Shown: positions 17,486 through 25,758 of the stretch, one piece after another
Layout: each line of letters opens with the position of its first letter
Position numbering within the stretch: position 1 is the stretch's first letter
Source of the DNA: Fictibacillus terranigra
GTDB taxonomy: Bacteria > Bacillota > Bacilli > Bacillales > Fictibacillaceae
Length of the DNA: 64,000 bases
NCBI RefSeq assembly: GCF_030412265.1
Contig: NZ_JAUHLN010000003.1
Coordinates: 186,001 to 250,000, forward strand
Reading direction: 5' to 3'
Notes under the pieces: generated by a model
The model's input: only the letters and a program-made list of their open reading frames with translations
What the model was told of the DNA's origin: nothing
Database searches by the model: none
Translations under genes and position numbers: made by a program

Positions 17486-18700
17486 TTATTTCCCCTTCTT
17501 CTTTGTAAAATTACGCTGGGGCGCTGACTTTGTTGGCGGTCTTTTTTTGTTTGTTTTTTGCTGTGAATCTTGGGAAGAAGGAACAAGCTGATCTCTTCTA
17601 AAGGTCACTTTTTGAGGATAGACGTTCATTTTTTTCGCCCATTTCAAAAGGACGTTTTCCTCTCTTTCTGTAACCAGAGAGATAATCGTTCCTTCTTGCC
17701 CCATCCTGCCTGTTCTTCCTGAACGGTGAATGTATTGTTTTTCTGAATCTGCGAGGTCAAAATGTATAACGTGTGTTAGTCCGCTAATATCGAGCCCGCG
17801 CGCAGCAAGGTCAGTGGAAAGAAGCAATGCGTGATCACTTGCACGGAATTCTCTCATCACTTTTTGCCGCTCTTGTTTTGATGCCTGTCCTGAAATTACC
17901 CCTACGGTAATCCCACGGTAAGCCATTTTTGCAGCAATTTCTTCAAGCCGCATGCTGTCACCAAAGAAAACAATAGCCTTCATCGCCGAATGGTGTCGAA
18001 TGATGCGCCTGAGATTATCTATTTTATCACGTCTCTCAGAAATAAGGTAAAGATTTTGCACTCTATTTGCTGCCGCCGTATCTCTTTCAACTTTTATAAA
18101 AAGAGGCTGGTTCATCCATTCCTTCGCAACCTCTTCTGATTTCTTTGAAATGGTCGCTGAAACGAACACCAGCTGCCGATCCTTCATCGTTCCTTTAACA
18201 ATATTCTGCACCTCGTCCATTAATTCCATATCGTAAACAACATCTGCTTCATCGACGACTATCGTTTTCACCTCATGAAGTTTCAGCTTTTTACTTTTAT
18301 AAAGCTCGAGAATTCTTCCGGGTGTTCCAATGATATACTGAGGCTTCTTCTTTAATTTATCAATCTGGCGCTGTACATTTACTCCGCCGATCAGAGTTGT
18401 CCCAGAAATCCCGCTGCCTTGGGCATACTCCTGAAAAACAGTGTGGATCTGCATGACGAGTTCTTTCGTAGGAGCGATGATCACGGCCTGAACCGATGCG
18501 GAATTACTGTCTATACTTTCCAGAACCGGAAGACAGTACGCCAACGTCTTTCCTGTCCCCGTGGGAGATTCTACGATCAAGTCTTTTTTTCCAAGCATGC
18601 TCGGCAGCATCTGCTCCTGAACAGGCGTCAATGCCTCAAACGCCGCTTTTTCCCAATTCTCCTGCAGGAATGGCTGCAGATCCTTCAATGGTGTCGTCAT
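17486..18700 (-). CDS. yfmL: DEAD-box RNA helicase, YfmL-like
   Basis: 404 residues with the full set of motifs: Q motif (ALTPVQEQMLP), Walker A (ESPTGTGKT), PTKEL, TPGR, DEAD box as VDEAD, SAT, and motif VI HRSGRTGRMG. A basic tail (NKKRPPTKSAPQRNFTKKKGK region) probably binds RNA. The N-terminus (FLQENWEKAAFEALTPVQEQ) matches B. subtilis YfmL, a helicase linked to ribosome assembly. It is 3 bases downstream of the 175-residue gene and directly abuts the HExxH gene. Confidence 0.88.
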   Translation of the reverse strand: MTTPLKDLQPFLQENWEKAAFEALTPVQEQMLPSMLGKKDLIVESPTGTGKTLAYCLPVLESIDSNSASVQAVIIAPTKELVMQIHTVFQEYAQGSGISGTTLIGGVNVQRQIDKLKKKPQYIIGTPGRILELYKSKKLKLHEVKTIVVDEADVVYDMELMDEVQNIVKGTMKDRQLVFVSATISKKSEEVAKEWMNQPLFIKVERDTAAANRVQNLYLISERRDKIDNLRRIIRHHSAMKAIVFFGDSMRLEEIAAKMAYRGITVGVISGQASKQERQKVMREFRASDHALLLSTDLAARGLDISGLTHVIHFDLADSEKQYIHRSGRTGRMGQEGTIISLVTEREENVLLKWAKKMNVYPQKVTFRRDQLVPSSQDSQQKTNKKRPPTKSAPQRNFTKKKGK

Positions 18701-18703
18701 TGT

Positions 18704-19231
18704 TTAGTTTTCCCCTTTATTGAAAATTTGTTCATAGGATGCCATCATACGATCAAGGTATTCCTCCAGCTGTCCGCTGTTCTCATCATGTAATTTATGA
18801 TTGAGCAGTACGAGGACTTCGTTACTATAGCTTCCTCTTGGCATTCCATAAATATAGGAAACCTTTTGAGAAATTTCACCGATCGGCTTCCAGATCGTGC
18901 GCAAAATTTCTCCGATCTCCGAGCATTCCCGTTCAATATCCTGTACCGTCAAATAAAAGGTCACTGAAAAACGGCAACCTGTATTCTCTGTCTCTCTTTC
19001 CATTATTTCATCGGCAAGGTCCTCTAGACCTGCTTTTAGTTCAACTTTTGCCTTTAAGCCCCGCGCATTGTTTTCTTTCAATAATACTTCGAGGCTGTAT
19101 GTTCGGCTGAGTGCTGCAAGGTCTACGATGTCACTCCGGTTCGTTACTTTCAATTGGCCGTCAAAATCAAGGTCATAAACCATACCTTCAAGGATTATTT
19201 TTAAGTTTTCATAAATCGTGGGATCAAACAT
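18704..19231 (-). CDS. Conserved-looking hypothetical protein, 175 aa
   Basis: Soluble alpha/beta protein (ENLKIILEGMVYDLDFDGQL; then CRFSVTFYLTVQDIERECSE), no signal peptide and no recognisable catalytic motif. The ATG at 19231 follows AAGGAAGGTACTTAA. It is the first gene of the operon with the helicase and the HExxH protein. I do not recognise a family; a role connected with RNA or ribosomes would be a guess from the neighbour only. Confidence 0.7.
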   Translation of the reverse strand: MFDPTIYENLKIILEGMVYDLDFDGQLKVTNRSDIVDLAALSRTYSLEVLLKENNARGLKAKVELKAGLEDLADEIMERETENTGCRFSVTFYLTVQDIERECSEIGEILRTIWKPIGEISQKVSYIYGMPRGSYSNEVLVLLNHKLHDENSGQLEEYLDRMMASYEQIFNKGEN

Positions 19232-19363
19232 TTAAGTACCTTCCTTGCTTTATAGTCTTATATTACGGTACGTGAAATTATTATCAGGTCTGGTTGAATA
19301 CATTTTATTGTACCCGCTCCCACCAAGAAAACGCTACTCATTTCCTGCAGCTAAAGAGACAAA

Positions 19364-19393
19364 TAAAAAAAGACGGCGTGGTCTTCCGTCTTT
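19364..19393 (-). terminator. Terminator of yppE
   Basis: AAAGACGG and CCGTCTTT form the stem right at the yppE stop codon, followed by a T run (TTTTTTTATTTG) on the minus strand. Confidence 0.88.
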
Positions 19394-19746
19394 TACGAAT
19401 GCAGCCGATCCAGCATGGTACTCAGGACGTAATCAATGGATTTGACCATCTCGGTGAACCGTTTCTCCCTTGTATCCGGCTGAAAGGCAAATACCGCAAC
19501 AAATTGTAAGTTATCAAACGTGTCATTAATCTGATTAACATGAATATATTTCGGCCTATTGTCCTCCACCCATGGCAGTGATAAGCTTTTCCATTCTTCA
19601 GCCATTGCGCGGATCTTGTCGGTAAACGGCTTAACCTCACCATAAAAGTCTACTTCATAGCCTTCTTTTTTTGTTTTTTCGATATATTGATCAAAAGCTT
19701 CACGATTCACATGTAAAAGCTCTCTCGTTAACTGATTTAAGCGCAA
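19393..19746 (-). CDS. yppE: DUF1798 protein YppE
   Basis: 117 residues, all helical, with VDFYGEVKPFTDKIRAMAEE and WVEDNRPKYIHVNQINDT in the arrangement of the DUF1798 family. In B. subtilis yppE lies in the ypp cluster next to recU, as here. Function is unknown. The start is a TTG with GGGGTGAATAAGG just upstream. Confidence 0.82.
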   Translation of the reverse strand: MRLNQLTRELLHVNREAFDQYIEKTKKEGYEVDFYGEVKPFTDKIRAMAEEWKSLSLPWVEDNRPKYIHVNQINDTFDNLQFVAVFAFQPDTREKRFTEMVKSIDYVLSTMLDRLHS

Positions 19747-19811
19747 ACCTTATTCACCCCTGACTCTTCTATCCTACCAAAAGAATGGATAGATTGCACG
19801 AGGCAGTTGCA

Positions 19812-20321
19812 CTACAGGGTGAAAAGACTGACGAGCCAATTCCGTCTCGGTTTTTTGTACTCTGCCGTTTCTTCGGGTCCCTGCGGCATCTTCAGCAGCT
19901 TGACTTCAATGTCTTCAATCTTTTCTTCTATTTTGATCAATCGCTTCATCATGTCATCCATCTCTGTCGCATGCTGAAGAACTTGATAGGATAATACGTC
20001 GTCAGCCTTTTCTTCGATCTTTTTTTCCAGCTTTTCAATCTGTGTCATCAGGCTCTCGAACCGTTCATCAAATTTCCCCGCCTTTACAGGTGCCTCTGGA
20101 GATTTTACTTGAGCTGCGATCTGAATATCGTTCATGAGAAGCCCGGCGTCCAGCTGCTTCTTGATCTCACGCAGGTCTTCAATGTCTTGCTCAGAGAACA
20201 GATAATGCCCATGGTCATTTTTTTGGCAGGTAAGGTTGAAGTGCTTCACCCAGCGCTGAATGGTTGTTGGATTCACACCAAGTTCTTCCGAAACCGTTTT
20301 TGTTTTAAACACCATTTCCAT
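19812..20321 (-). CDS. racA: RacA-like chromosome-anchoring protein
   Basis: 169 residues. The N-terminal MerR-type helix-turn-helix (VSEELGVNPTTIQRWVKHF) and the ADDVLSYQVLQH stretch match RacA of B. subtilis; a coiled coil follows (MTQIEKLEKKIEEKADD; MKRLIKIEEKIEDIEVKL). The end is short, basic then hydrophobic (PRRNWLVSLFTL), suited to polar membrane or DivIVA contact. RacA binds the origin region and tethers it to the cell pole during sporulation. The ATG at 20321 follows GGGAGG. In B. subtilis racA is not in the ypp cluster, so the location differs. Confidence 0.8.
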   Translation of the reverse strand: MEMVFKTKTVSEELGVNPTTIQRWVKHFNLTCQKNDHGHYLFSEQDIEDLREIKKQLDAGLLMNDIQIAAQVKSPEAPVKAGKFDERFESLMTQIEKLEKKIEEKADDVLSYQVLQHATEMDDMMKRLIKIEEKIEDIEVKLLKMPQGPEETAEYKKPRRNWLVSLFTL

Positions 20322-20513
20322 TTCTAATTCCCTCCCCGTTTTCTTATACAGTAGTAATTCCGTCCCTTTTTTTGATTCCCTTCAGAGGTGACAAAACTAG
20401 AAGCAATTCGGCAAAGAATGTGGTTTTCTTTAAAAAAATCCTCCTTTCGACACTATCTATCCTGTATGAAACAGGACTTCCTGCCTAACACTACTGACAG
20501 GAGGTGATCGAAT

Positions 20514-20636
20514 ATGGAGAAACACGAAAACAGCCTGGAGCAGGAGCAGGAAAAGATGACAAACGCCCCTGAACAGGAAAAAGAAACCGGACACGGTGAC
20601 AAGAAGCTGGAGGGCCCGAATTATCCAGCTACATAA
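20514..20636 (+). CDS. sspM: Small acid-soluble spore protein M-like, 40 aa
   Basis: 40 residues, hydrophilic and rich in Glu, Lys and Gln, ending GDKKLEGPNYPAT. The tail matches the KKLGGPNRPST ending of the minor spore core protein SspM. The ATG at 20514 follows the strong site GACAGGAGGTGATCGAAT. It would be made in the forespore; I could not read a clear sigma-G promoter. It sits in the ypp cluster. Confidence 0.72.
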   Translation: MEKHENSLEQEQEKMTNAPEQEKETGHGDKKLEGPNYPAT

Positions 20637-20893
20637 AAAGAAAAGCTGAAGCGCCTGGTCATAGACGAAAGCTGGTGGAACTTTCACATAACGACACGCT
20701 CTTTGTGTTGAGATGTGAAAGTGAAGCAGCCGAGAAGTGATGATAGTAGAACGATCTTTCATCCTTTCTAGGCGCTGAAGCTGGACCAAGAAAAGCTGCA
20801 GCCGGCGTTTAGAGCCGATAGACATTGGAGCGCTTGATCACACAACACACGCTCGGTTCTGTTAAGGTGAGCAAGCGAAATGCGCGAACAACA
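20637..20893. repeat. Interspersed-type repeat, two related tandem units, between sspM and yppC
   Basis: The stretch has no gene. Two units both begin AAGAAAAGCTGMAGC (20638 and 20789) and share further similarity around CATAACGACACGCTC and CACAACACACGCTC. Unit 1 has AGCGCCT near its start and AGGCGCT near its end (20650-20656, 20769-20775). Within it ACTTTCACAT...ATGTGAAAGT (20680-20722) forms a long hairpin. This composition recalls repeat families scattered between genes in many Bacillaceae. No second copy was noticed elsewhere in the window. Confidence 0.55.
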
Positions 20894-20903
20894 GGAATGA
20901 ATC

Positions 20904-20936
20904 AAAAGGTGATCCGTGACACGGATCACCTTTTTC
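20904..20936. terminator. Terminator of yppC (bidirectional)
   Basis: AAAAGGTGATCCGTG and CACGGATCACCTTTT form a long perfect stem with a 2-base loop and T tracts in both directions. Confidence 0.9.
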
Positions 20937-21896
20937 TTATCGGTCATTCTTATCGCTGAACAGCATCTCTTCCAGAAGGATTCCGATCTGCAGCTCCAGC
21001 TCTTTTTTATGGTACCAATCCGTCAGCTTGGACTTCTCAGGAATAGAGAACCTGCTGTAATAGGTTTCCAGGTGGGCTGCGTGTTGACTCCAGTCCTGCA
21101 ATGGTGGCCGGCCGTGGTGGATGAGGGGATAGGTCAGCCTTAACAGCTGTGGAACCCTATTACGGTTTGGATATACATACTGCTCATAATCGCTCCTCGA
21201 ACCGGTATGCGGTGTTAAATAGGCAAAATCATGAAAGAGGATCTTATAGGGGGATTGAAACAGCAGCCAAGCCAGCCTTCTTCCAAGCAGGATGCGGTTC
21301 TTAATGCGGCGGAAGCCATGAACGGAAAAACCGTAAACATCACCCTCTCTTGTCGGAATCAAGACCGTGCTGAAATGAAGCCAATTTTGCAGACGGTAAG
21401 GCAAGGAAAGAAAAACTCTCCTTCGGTACACCGGATGTTCGATGACCGGCTTTTGAATCAGATGCTGTTCATTGATGATCAGTGATGTCCATAGCCTCTC
21501 TTCATCCCCTTCCGACCAGAAACGCTTCCACTCTTTTTGCATAAAAGCCGATACATTCAGCTCAGACAGAAGCGAGAAGAGGGGGATGCCAGCCTCCTTG
21601 CTTTTTTCATAAAGAAGAAGCTGAGGATAGGCATCAGAGAAGATTAGCCAGTTCGCCCGCTCATACGTTAAAAAAAGCAGTTTACGGTATTGTGGAGCAA
21701 TGGATCTATTCATCCATTCTCCTTCAAGGTCACACATATTGTAACCTGCATTTCTTGATACGATGGATGCCAAAAAGGACCACTTGATCTCGGGATGTTT
21801 TTCATAATACCGCTGATAGAATACGGTACGTGAAATATTATCCCGGTTCCCTTTTTCCGTTTTCCACTGAATTTCCCGGATCAGTTCCTGGCTCAC
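20937..21896 (-). CDS. yppC: DUF2515 protein YppC
   Basis: 319 residues, soluble, rich in aromatic and basic residues (NISRTVFYQRYYEKHPEIKW; HFSTVLIPTREGDVYGFSVH). Length, content and position next to recU match B. subtilis YppC. Function is unknown. The start is a GTG at 21896 after AAGGAGGGGACAGG. It is divergent from the glutaredoxin-like gene. Confidence 0.85.
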   Translation of the reverse strand: MSQELIREIQWKTEKGNRDNISRTVFYQRYYEKHPEIKWSFLASIVSRNAGYNMCDLEGEWMNRSIAPQYRKLLFLTYERANWLIFSDAYPQLLLYEKSKEAGIPLFSLLSELNVSAFMQKEWKRFWSEGDEERLWTSLIINEQHLIQKPVIEHPVYRRRVFLSLPYRLQNWLHFSTVLIPTREGDVYGFSVHGFRRIKNRILLGRRLAWLLFQSPYKILFHDFAYLTPHTGSRSDYEQYVYPNRNRVPQLLRLTYPLIHHGRPPLQDWSQHAAHLETYYSRFSIPEKSKLTDWYHKKELELQIGILLEEMLFSDKNDR

Positions 21897-22008
21897 CCTG
21901 TCCCCTCCTTTTTCTTCTTATCGTTCTACCGCAGCTGCTAAAATATTTGTAAGGTTTATAGAAAAACGGTAAAATAAAAAGATCATGATGAGGTTTGGAG
22001 GCGCCAGT

Positions 22009-22257
22009 ATGGAGCAAAGGGTGATCATTTATACACAGGAAACATGCCCGCCATGCTTTGCTGAAAAAGAATGGCTAAAATCAAATAACATTCCATTTGA
22101 GGAAAGAGATATCCGAAAGAATCCCCAATATATGAATGAAATCATCGGTCTTGGAGCAAGTGCTACTCCCGTTACCGTGATAACAAAGGATGGTTCTCAG
22201 GAGGTCGTCATGGGCTTCAGGCAGGAGGAACTGCGGACCCTTCTTGCGATCGATTAA
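22009..22257 (+). CDS. Glutaredoxin-like thiol oxidoreductase (CPPC)
   Basis: 82 residues: beta strand VIIYTQ, redox motif CPPC, EWLKSNNIPFEERDIRKNP and the cis-Pro loop ATPVTVI, a complete small thioredoxin fold. It may reduce bacillithiol-mixed disulfides, in keeping with the bsh genes elsewhere in the window, but this is inference. The ATG at 22009 follows TTTGGAGGCGCCAGT; an upstream in-frame ATG at 21985 lacks a site. Confidence 0.87.
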   Translation: MEQRVIIYTQETCPPCFAEKEWLKSNNIPFEERDIRKNPQYMNEIIGLGASATPVTVITKDGSQEVVMGFRQEELRTLLAID

Positions 22258-22279
22258 ACTAATACGGCCGCTCACTAAT

Positions 22280-22316
22280 AAACTATGCCAGCACTTGCCG
22301 CTCGCATAGTTTTTCT
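22280..22316 (+). terminator. Terminator of the glutaredoxin-like gene
   Basis: AAACTATGC pairs with GCATAGTTT over a 15-base loop, followed by a T tract. Confidence 0.8.
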
Positions 22317-22345
22317 TATGTATTCAATATGAAGGATGTGAAACG

Positions 22346-22954
22346 ATGCCTCCCATTAATTATCCGAATGGAAAAAAGCAGGCGGTTCCCGTTAAGAAGG
22401 GCGCTCCTAATGCCAAAAACACCATTTCCTACGGCAATCGGGGCATGACGCTTGAAGAAGATCTGAATAAAAGCAATGAGTACTATCTAGAAACCGGCAG
22501 AGCCGTCATTCATAAAAAACCCACCCCCGTTCAGATTGTTAATGTCGAATATCCAAAACGTTCGGCGGCTGTCATAAAAGAAGCTTACTTTAAACTCGCT
22601 TCAACGACAGATTACAACGGGGTATACCGGGGCAGGTACATTGATTTTGAAGCGAAGGAATCGAAGAACAAGACCTCTTTTCCGCTTCGCAACTTTCATG
22701 AACATCAAATTCAGCACATGGAAGCGATCATGAATCACGGCGGCATCTCCTTCGTTATCCTGCGCTTCTCCATGCTGAACGAGATCTATCTGCTTGACGC
22801 ATCCCATTTGATCTCTTTCTGGAACGAACAGCAAAGCGGCAGGAAATCCATTCCAAAAAAAGATATCGAAACGCTCGGGTCCCTTGTACCGCCGGGTTTT
22901 ATTCCCAGAATTGACTATTTGAAAGTTATTGATAAAATGTACTTCAAACAGTAG
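22346..22954 (+). CDS. recU: Holliday junction resolvase RecU
   Basis: 202 residues. The catalytic core reads [20 protein letters not shown], with the Asp, Glu and Lys of the PD-(D/E)xK nuclease fold, followed by the [14 protein letters not shown] region. It resolves four-way junctions in recombinational repair and chromosome segregation. The ATG at 22346 follows AAGGATGTGAAACG. It precedes ponA as in B. subtilis. Confidence 0.96.
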   Translation: MPPINYPNGKKQAVPVKKGAPNAKNTISYGNRGMTLEEDLNKSNEYYLETGRAVIHKKPTPVQIVNVEYPKRSAAVIKEAYFKLASTTDYNGVYRGRYIDFEAKESKNKTSFPLRNFHEHQIQHMEAIMNHGGISFVILRFSMLNEIYLLDASHLISFWNEQQSGRKSIPKKDIETLGSLVPPGFIPRIDYLKVIDKMYFKQ

Positions 22955-23039
22955 CAGGCAAGGTCAAGTTCATAAATAATACGCGATTGACGAATAATCA
23001 TAATGTACAATGCAGTAAGTGAAAGGTTGGTACAAATAC

Positions 23040-25706
23040 ATGTCTAATGAATACCGCAGCAGGCAGGAACGCAGACAGGCTTCGGGAGGAGACAGTAATC
23101 CTCCCAAGAAGAAAAGGGGGTTCCCGTTCTTTAAAGTTATTATCTCATTCTTGATTATCATGTTCCTTATTGGGACAGTGACAGTCGGGGTCATCATGGC
23201 ACAATCCCCAAAACTCGACCCTGAAAAACTTAAGACCCCTTTATCTTCTCAAATCTATGATAAAGACGGAAAAAGAGTCAGCTCACTCTTTTCTGAAGAG
23301 AACCGGGTTAAAGCAGGAATCGCGGATATTCCGCCCAATGTACGAGATGCATTCGTAGCGGTTGAAGATGTTCGCTTCTATAAGCACCCGGGTGTTGACG
23401 TACGCCGGATATTTGGTGCGGCACTTGCCAACCTAACGGGTGGCTTTGGTTCTGAAGGGGGGAGCACAATCACCCAGCAGGTCGTCAAAAATACGATTCT
23501 CACCAATCAAAAATCACTGACGCGTAAAATTCAAGAGGCGTACCTGGCGATCAAACTAGAACAGAAGTACTCCAAGGAACAAATCCTTGAGATGTACTTG
23601 AATAAAATTTACTTTGGCCACGGTGCCTATGGGATTGGAACGGCCGCTAAAACCTATTTTGATGCGGACAAATTGGATCAGCTAAAGCTTCATCAAGTAG
23701 CCCTGCTCGCTGGACTTCCAAAAGCGCCGAGCAACTATGATCCTCTCACGCATCCACAAGAAGCGGAACAGCGTCGAAACGTAGTTCTCGGACAGATGCA
23801 AAAGTACGGCTTCATTACGAAAGCCGAAGCGAATAAGGCAAAAGCTACTCCTGTAACAGATGGCTTACGAAAAGGAAAGCTTCAGGAAACACGGGTTCAC
23901 GAAGCTTATCTTCAGCAAGTGATCAAAGACCTTCATAAAATGAAAGGCATGGATGATGTTGATGTCTTTGCAGATGGGCTGAAAATTTACACGAACATGG
24001 ATACAAATGCTCAGGAAGCAACGGAGGACGTGCTGCAGAACGCCTCGTTCCTGCGCAACGAAAATAAAAAACTGCAGTCCGGCATCGCGATTGTGGATAC
24101 GAAGACCGGCGGCATACGGGCGATTGGAAGCGGACGCGATGAGAACCTGATGAGCGCCTACTATGCTTCAGGAAATCCAAGGCAGCCGGGATCTACGATC
24201 AAACCGATCCTTGACTACGGCCCTGCGATCGACAACATGAAGTGGGATACCGGGCACATTTTGAAAGATACACCGATTACCATCAATGGCGCGACTATCA
24301 ATAACTTCAATAATGAACAATTTGGAGATGTAACGATGCGCAAGGCTCTCGAAAAATCGGAGAATACACCTGCCGTCCGAACGTTCCTTGAAGTTGGCGA
24401 AAGCAAAGCAGTCGATTTCGCCAATAAGCTGGGTATCAAGATTGACTCTGCACCTCCAGCTTATGCGATCGGCGGATTCCAAAAAGGGATCACTCCACTG
24501 AACCTTGCGGGCGCCTATGCCGCCTTTGGTAATGAAGGCGTCTATACCGAGCCGACAACGATCCGGAAGATTGAGTTCCCTAACGGACAGGTTGTAAAAC
24601 CAGAGACAAAGCCAATCGCTGCGATGAAGGATTATACTGCTTATATGATCACCGATATGCTGAAAGGCGTCATGAGAAGCGGTACAGGAATGATGGCGAA
24701 CGTCCCAGGCCTTAATATTGCCGGTAAAACGGGAACGACCAACCTTCCTAAGGAAATCCGGGATCAGTACGGCATCCCTAAGAGCGCAACGAACGATGCG
24801 TGGATGGCTGGATATACAACCTCCTATTCCGCGGCTGTTTGGACCGGTTACAACAAATATAAAGATGAAGGCGGCGTTCACTATCTCGATACGAAACAAA
24901 AAAACTATTCCAAGTTAATCTTTAAAGAAGTGATGAGCCGCTTAAATCACAGCAACACTGACTTCAAGAAACCGAACTCTGTAGTAGATGTAACACTTGA
25001 AAAAGGAACACATAAAAAAGCAAGCGAATTTACACCAGATGATCAAAAAACGACCGAATTGTTTGTTCGCGGAACGGAACCTACCGAAGTTTCCAACAAA
25101 TATGAGAAACCAGCTTCAATTGAAGGCCTGACTGCCAAGTACGATGATAAGAGCAAATCCATTGATGTCAAATGGAAATACAAAGGCGGCAAGGGCAAAA
25201 CGGTCTATAAGGTAGCAGCTAGCGTTGACGGCACACCAGCTGCTGAACAGACGATCAACGACACGAAATTCACCGTACCAAACGCTGAACCCGGCAGGAC
25301 GTATACGTTCGTGGTCACCGCGGTCGAAACCGATACAGGGAAAGAGAGCGATCCTGCTCATACATCGGTTACCATACCAGATGAACAACAGCCGCCTGCC
25401 GAAGGACAGAATCCTGATCAGGGGAATAATCCGGGTCAAGGAAACAACCCTGATCAAGGTAATCAACCAGGACAAGGACAGGAAGGCACAAACCCTGGAG
25501 ACAACACCAATCCTGGTCAGGGTAATAACGAAGGCAACAACGGCCAGCCTGATCATGGCGGCCAGCAAGGAGGCACAACTGAGCCTCAGACTCCCCCAGG
25601 ACAAGGACAGCAGGAGCAGCAGCAAAAACAGCAACAAAGAAAGCAAGAGCAGAAACAGCAGCAAGAGCAAGGCGGTTTCCCTTCTCTTCCTGATTTAAAT
25701 CAATAA
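23040..25706 (+). CDS. ponA: Penicillin-binding protein 1A/1B, bifunctional
   Basis: 888 residues. Basic cytosolic N-terminus (KKKRGFPFFK), one membrane helix, GT51 transglycosylase (AVEDVRFYKHPGVD with the catalytic Glu; EGGSTITQQVVKN; ILEMYLNKIYFG), then transpeptidase with SxxK as GSTIKP, SEN and AGKTGTTN. A fibronectin III-like domain follows (KPASIEGLTAKYDDKSKSID), and the last 110 residues are low-complexity Gly/Asn/Gln/Pro then Gln/Lys. It polymerises and cross-links peptidoglycan at the outer face of the membrane. The ATG at 23040 matches known PonA N-termini; its binding site AAAGG is weak and a GTG at 23019 cannot be excluded. Confidence 0.95.
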   Translation: MSNEYRSRQERRQASGGDSNPPKKKRGFPFFKVIISFLIIMFLIGTVTVGVIMAQSPKLDPEKLKTPLSSQIYDKDGKRVSSLFSEENRVKAGIADIPPNVRDAFVAVEDVRFYKHPGVDVRRIFGAALANLTGGFGSEGGSTITQQVVKNTILTNQKSLTRKIQEAYLAIKLEQKYSKEQILEMYLNKIYFGHGAYGIGTAAKTYFDADKLDQLKLHQVALLAGLPKAPSNYDPLTHPQEAEQRRNVVLGQMQKYGFITKAEANKAKATPVTDGLRKGKLQETRVHEAYLQQVIKDLHKMKGMDDVDVFADGLKIYTNMDTNAQEATEDVLQNASFLRNENKKLQSGIAIVDTKTGGIRAIGSGRDENLMSAYYASGNPRQPGSTIKPILDYGPAIDNMKWDTGHILKDTPITINGATINNFNNEQFGDVTMRKALEKSENTPAVRTFLEVGESKAVDFANKLGIKIDSAPPAYAIGGFQKGITPLNLAGAYAAFGNEGVYTEPTTIRKIEFPNGQVVKPETKPIAAMKDYTAYMITDMLKGVMRSGTGMMANVPGLNIAGKTGTTNLPKEIRDQYGIPKSATNDAWMAGYTTSYSAAVWTGYNKYKDEGGVHYLDTKQKNYSKLIFKEVMSRLNHSNTDFKKPNSVVDVTLEKGTHKKASEFTPDDQKTTELFVRGTEPTEVSNKYEKPASIEGLTAKYDDKSKSIDVKWKYKGGKGKTVYKVAASVDGTPAAEQTINDTKFTVPNAEPGRTYTFVVTAVETDTGKESDPAHTSVTIPDEQQPPAEGQNPDQGNNPGQGNNPDQGNQPGQGQEGTNPGDNTNPGQGNNEGNNGQPDHGGQQGGTTEPQTPPGQGQQEQQQKQQQRKQEQKQQQEQGGFPSLPDLNQ

Positions 25707-25715
25707 TGTAAGCAA

Positions 25716-25758
25716 CAAAACAGGCTATCGCCGGGATCATCGGCGATGGCCTGTTTTT
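25716..25758. terminator. Terminator between ponA and the SleL-like gene (bidirectional)
   Basis: AACAGGCTATCGCCG pairs with CGGCGATGGCCTGTT (one G-T and one mismatch) around a 7-base loop, with a T tract after it on the plus strand and A-rich sequence before it. Confidence 0.88.

Noticed and set aside
20457-20825. Open frame of about 120 codons antisense to sspM and the repeat
   Set aside because: Low-complexity composition, no binding site, and the plus-strand sspM reading has a strong site and a family motif.
19262-21845. Shared 15-base string TACGGTACGTGAAAT upstream of the helicase operon and inside yppC
   Set aside because: One exact 15-mer pair is expected by chance in a window of this size, and one copy lies inside a coding region.
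24168-25670. Long open frames antisense to ponA, one with a Leu-rich start that looks like a membrane protein
   Set aside because: They mirror ponA codons. The Leu run is the reverse of the Gln-rich tail (CAG/CAA repeats), and no ribosome binding site or promoter is evident.
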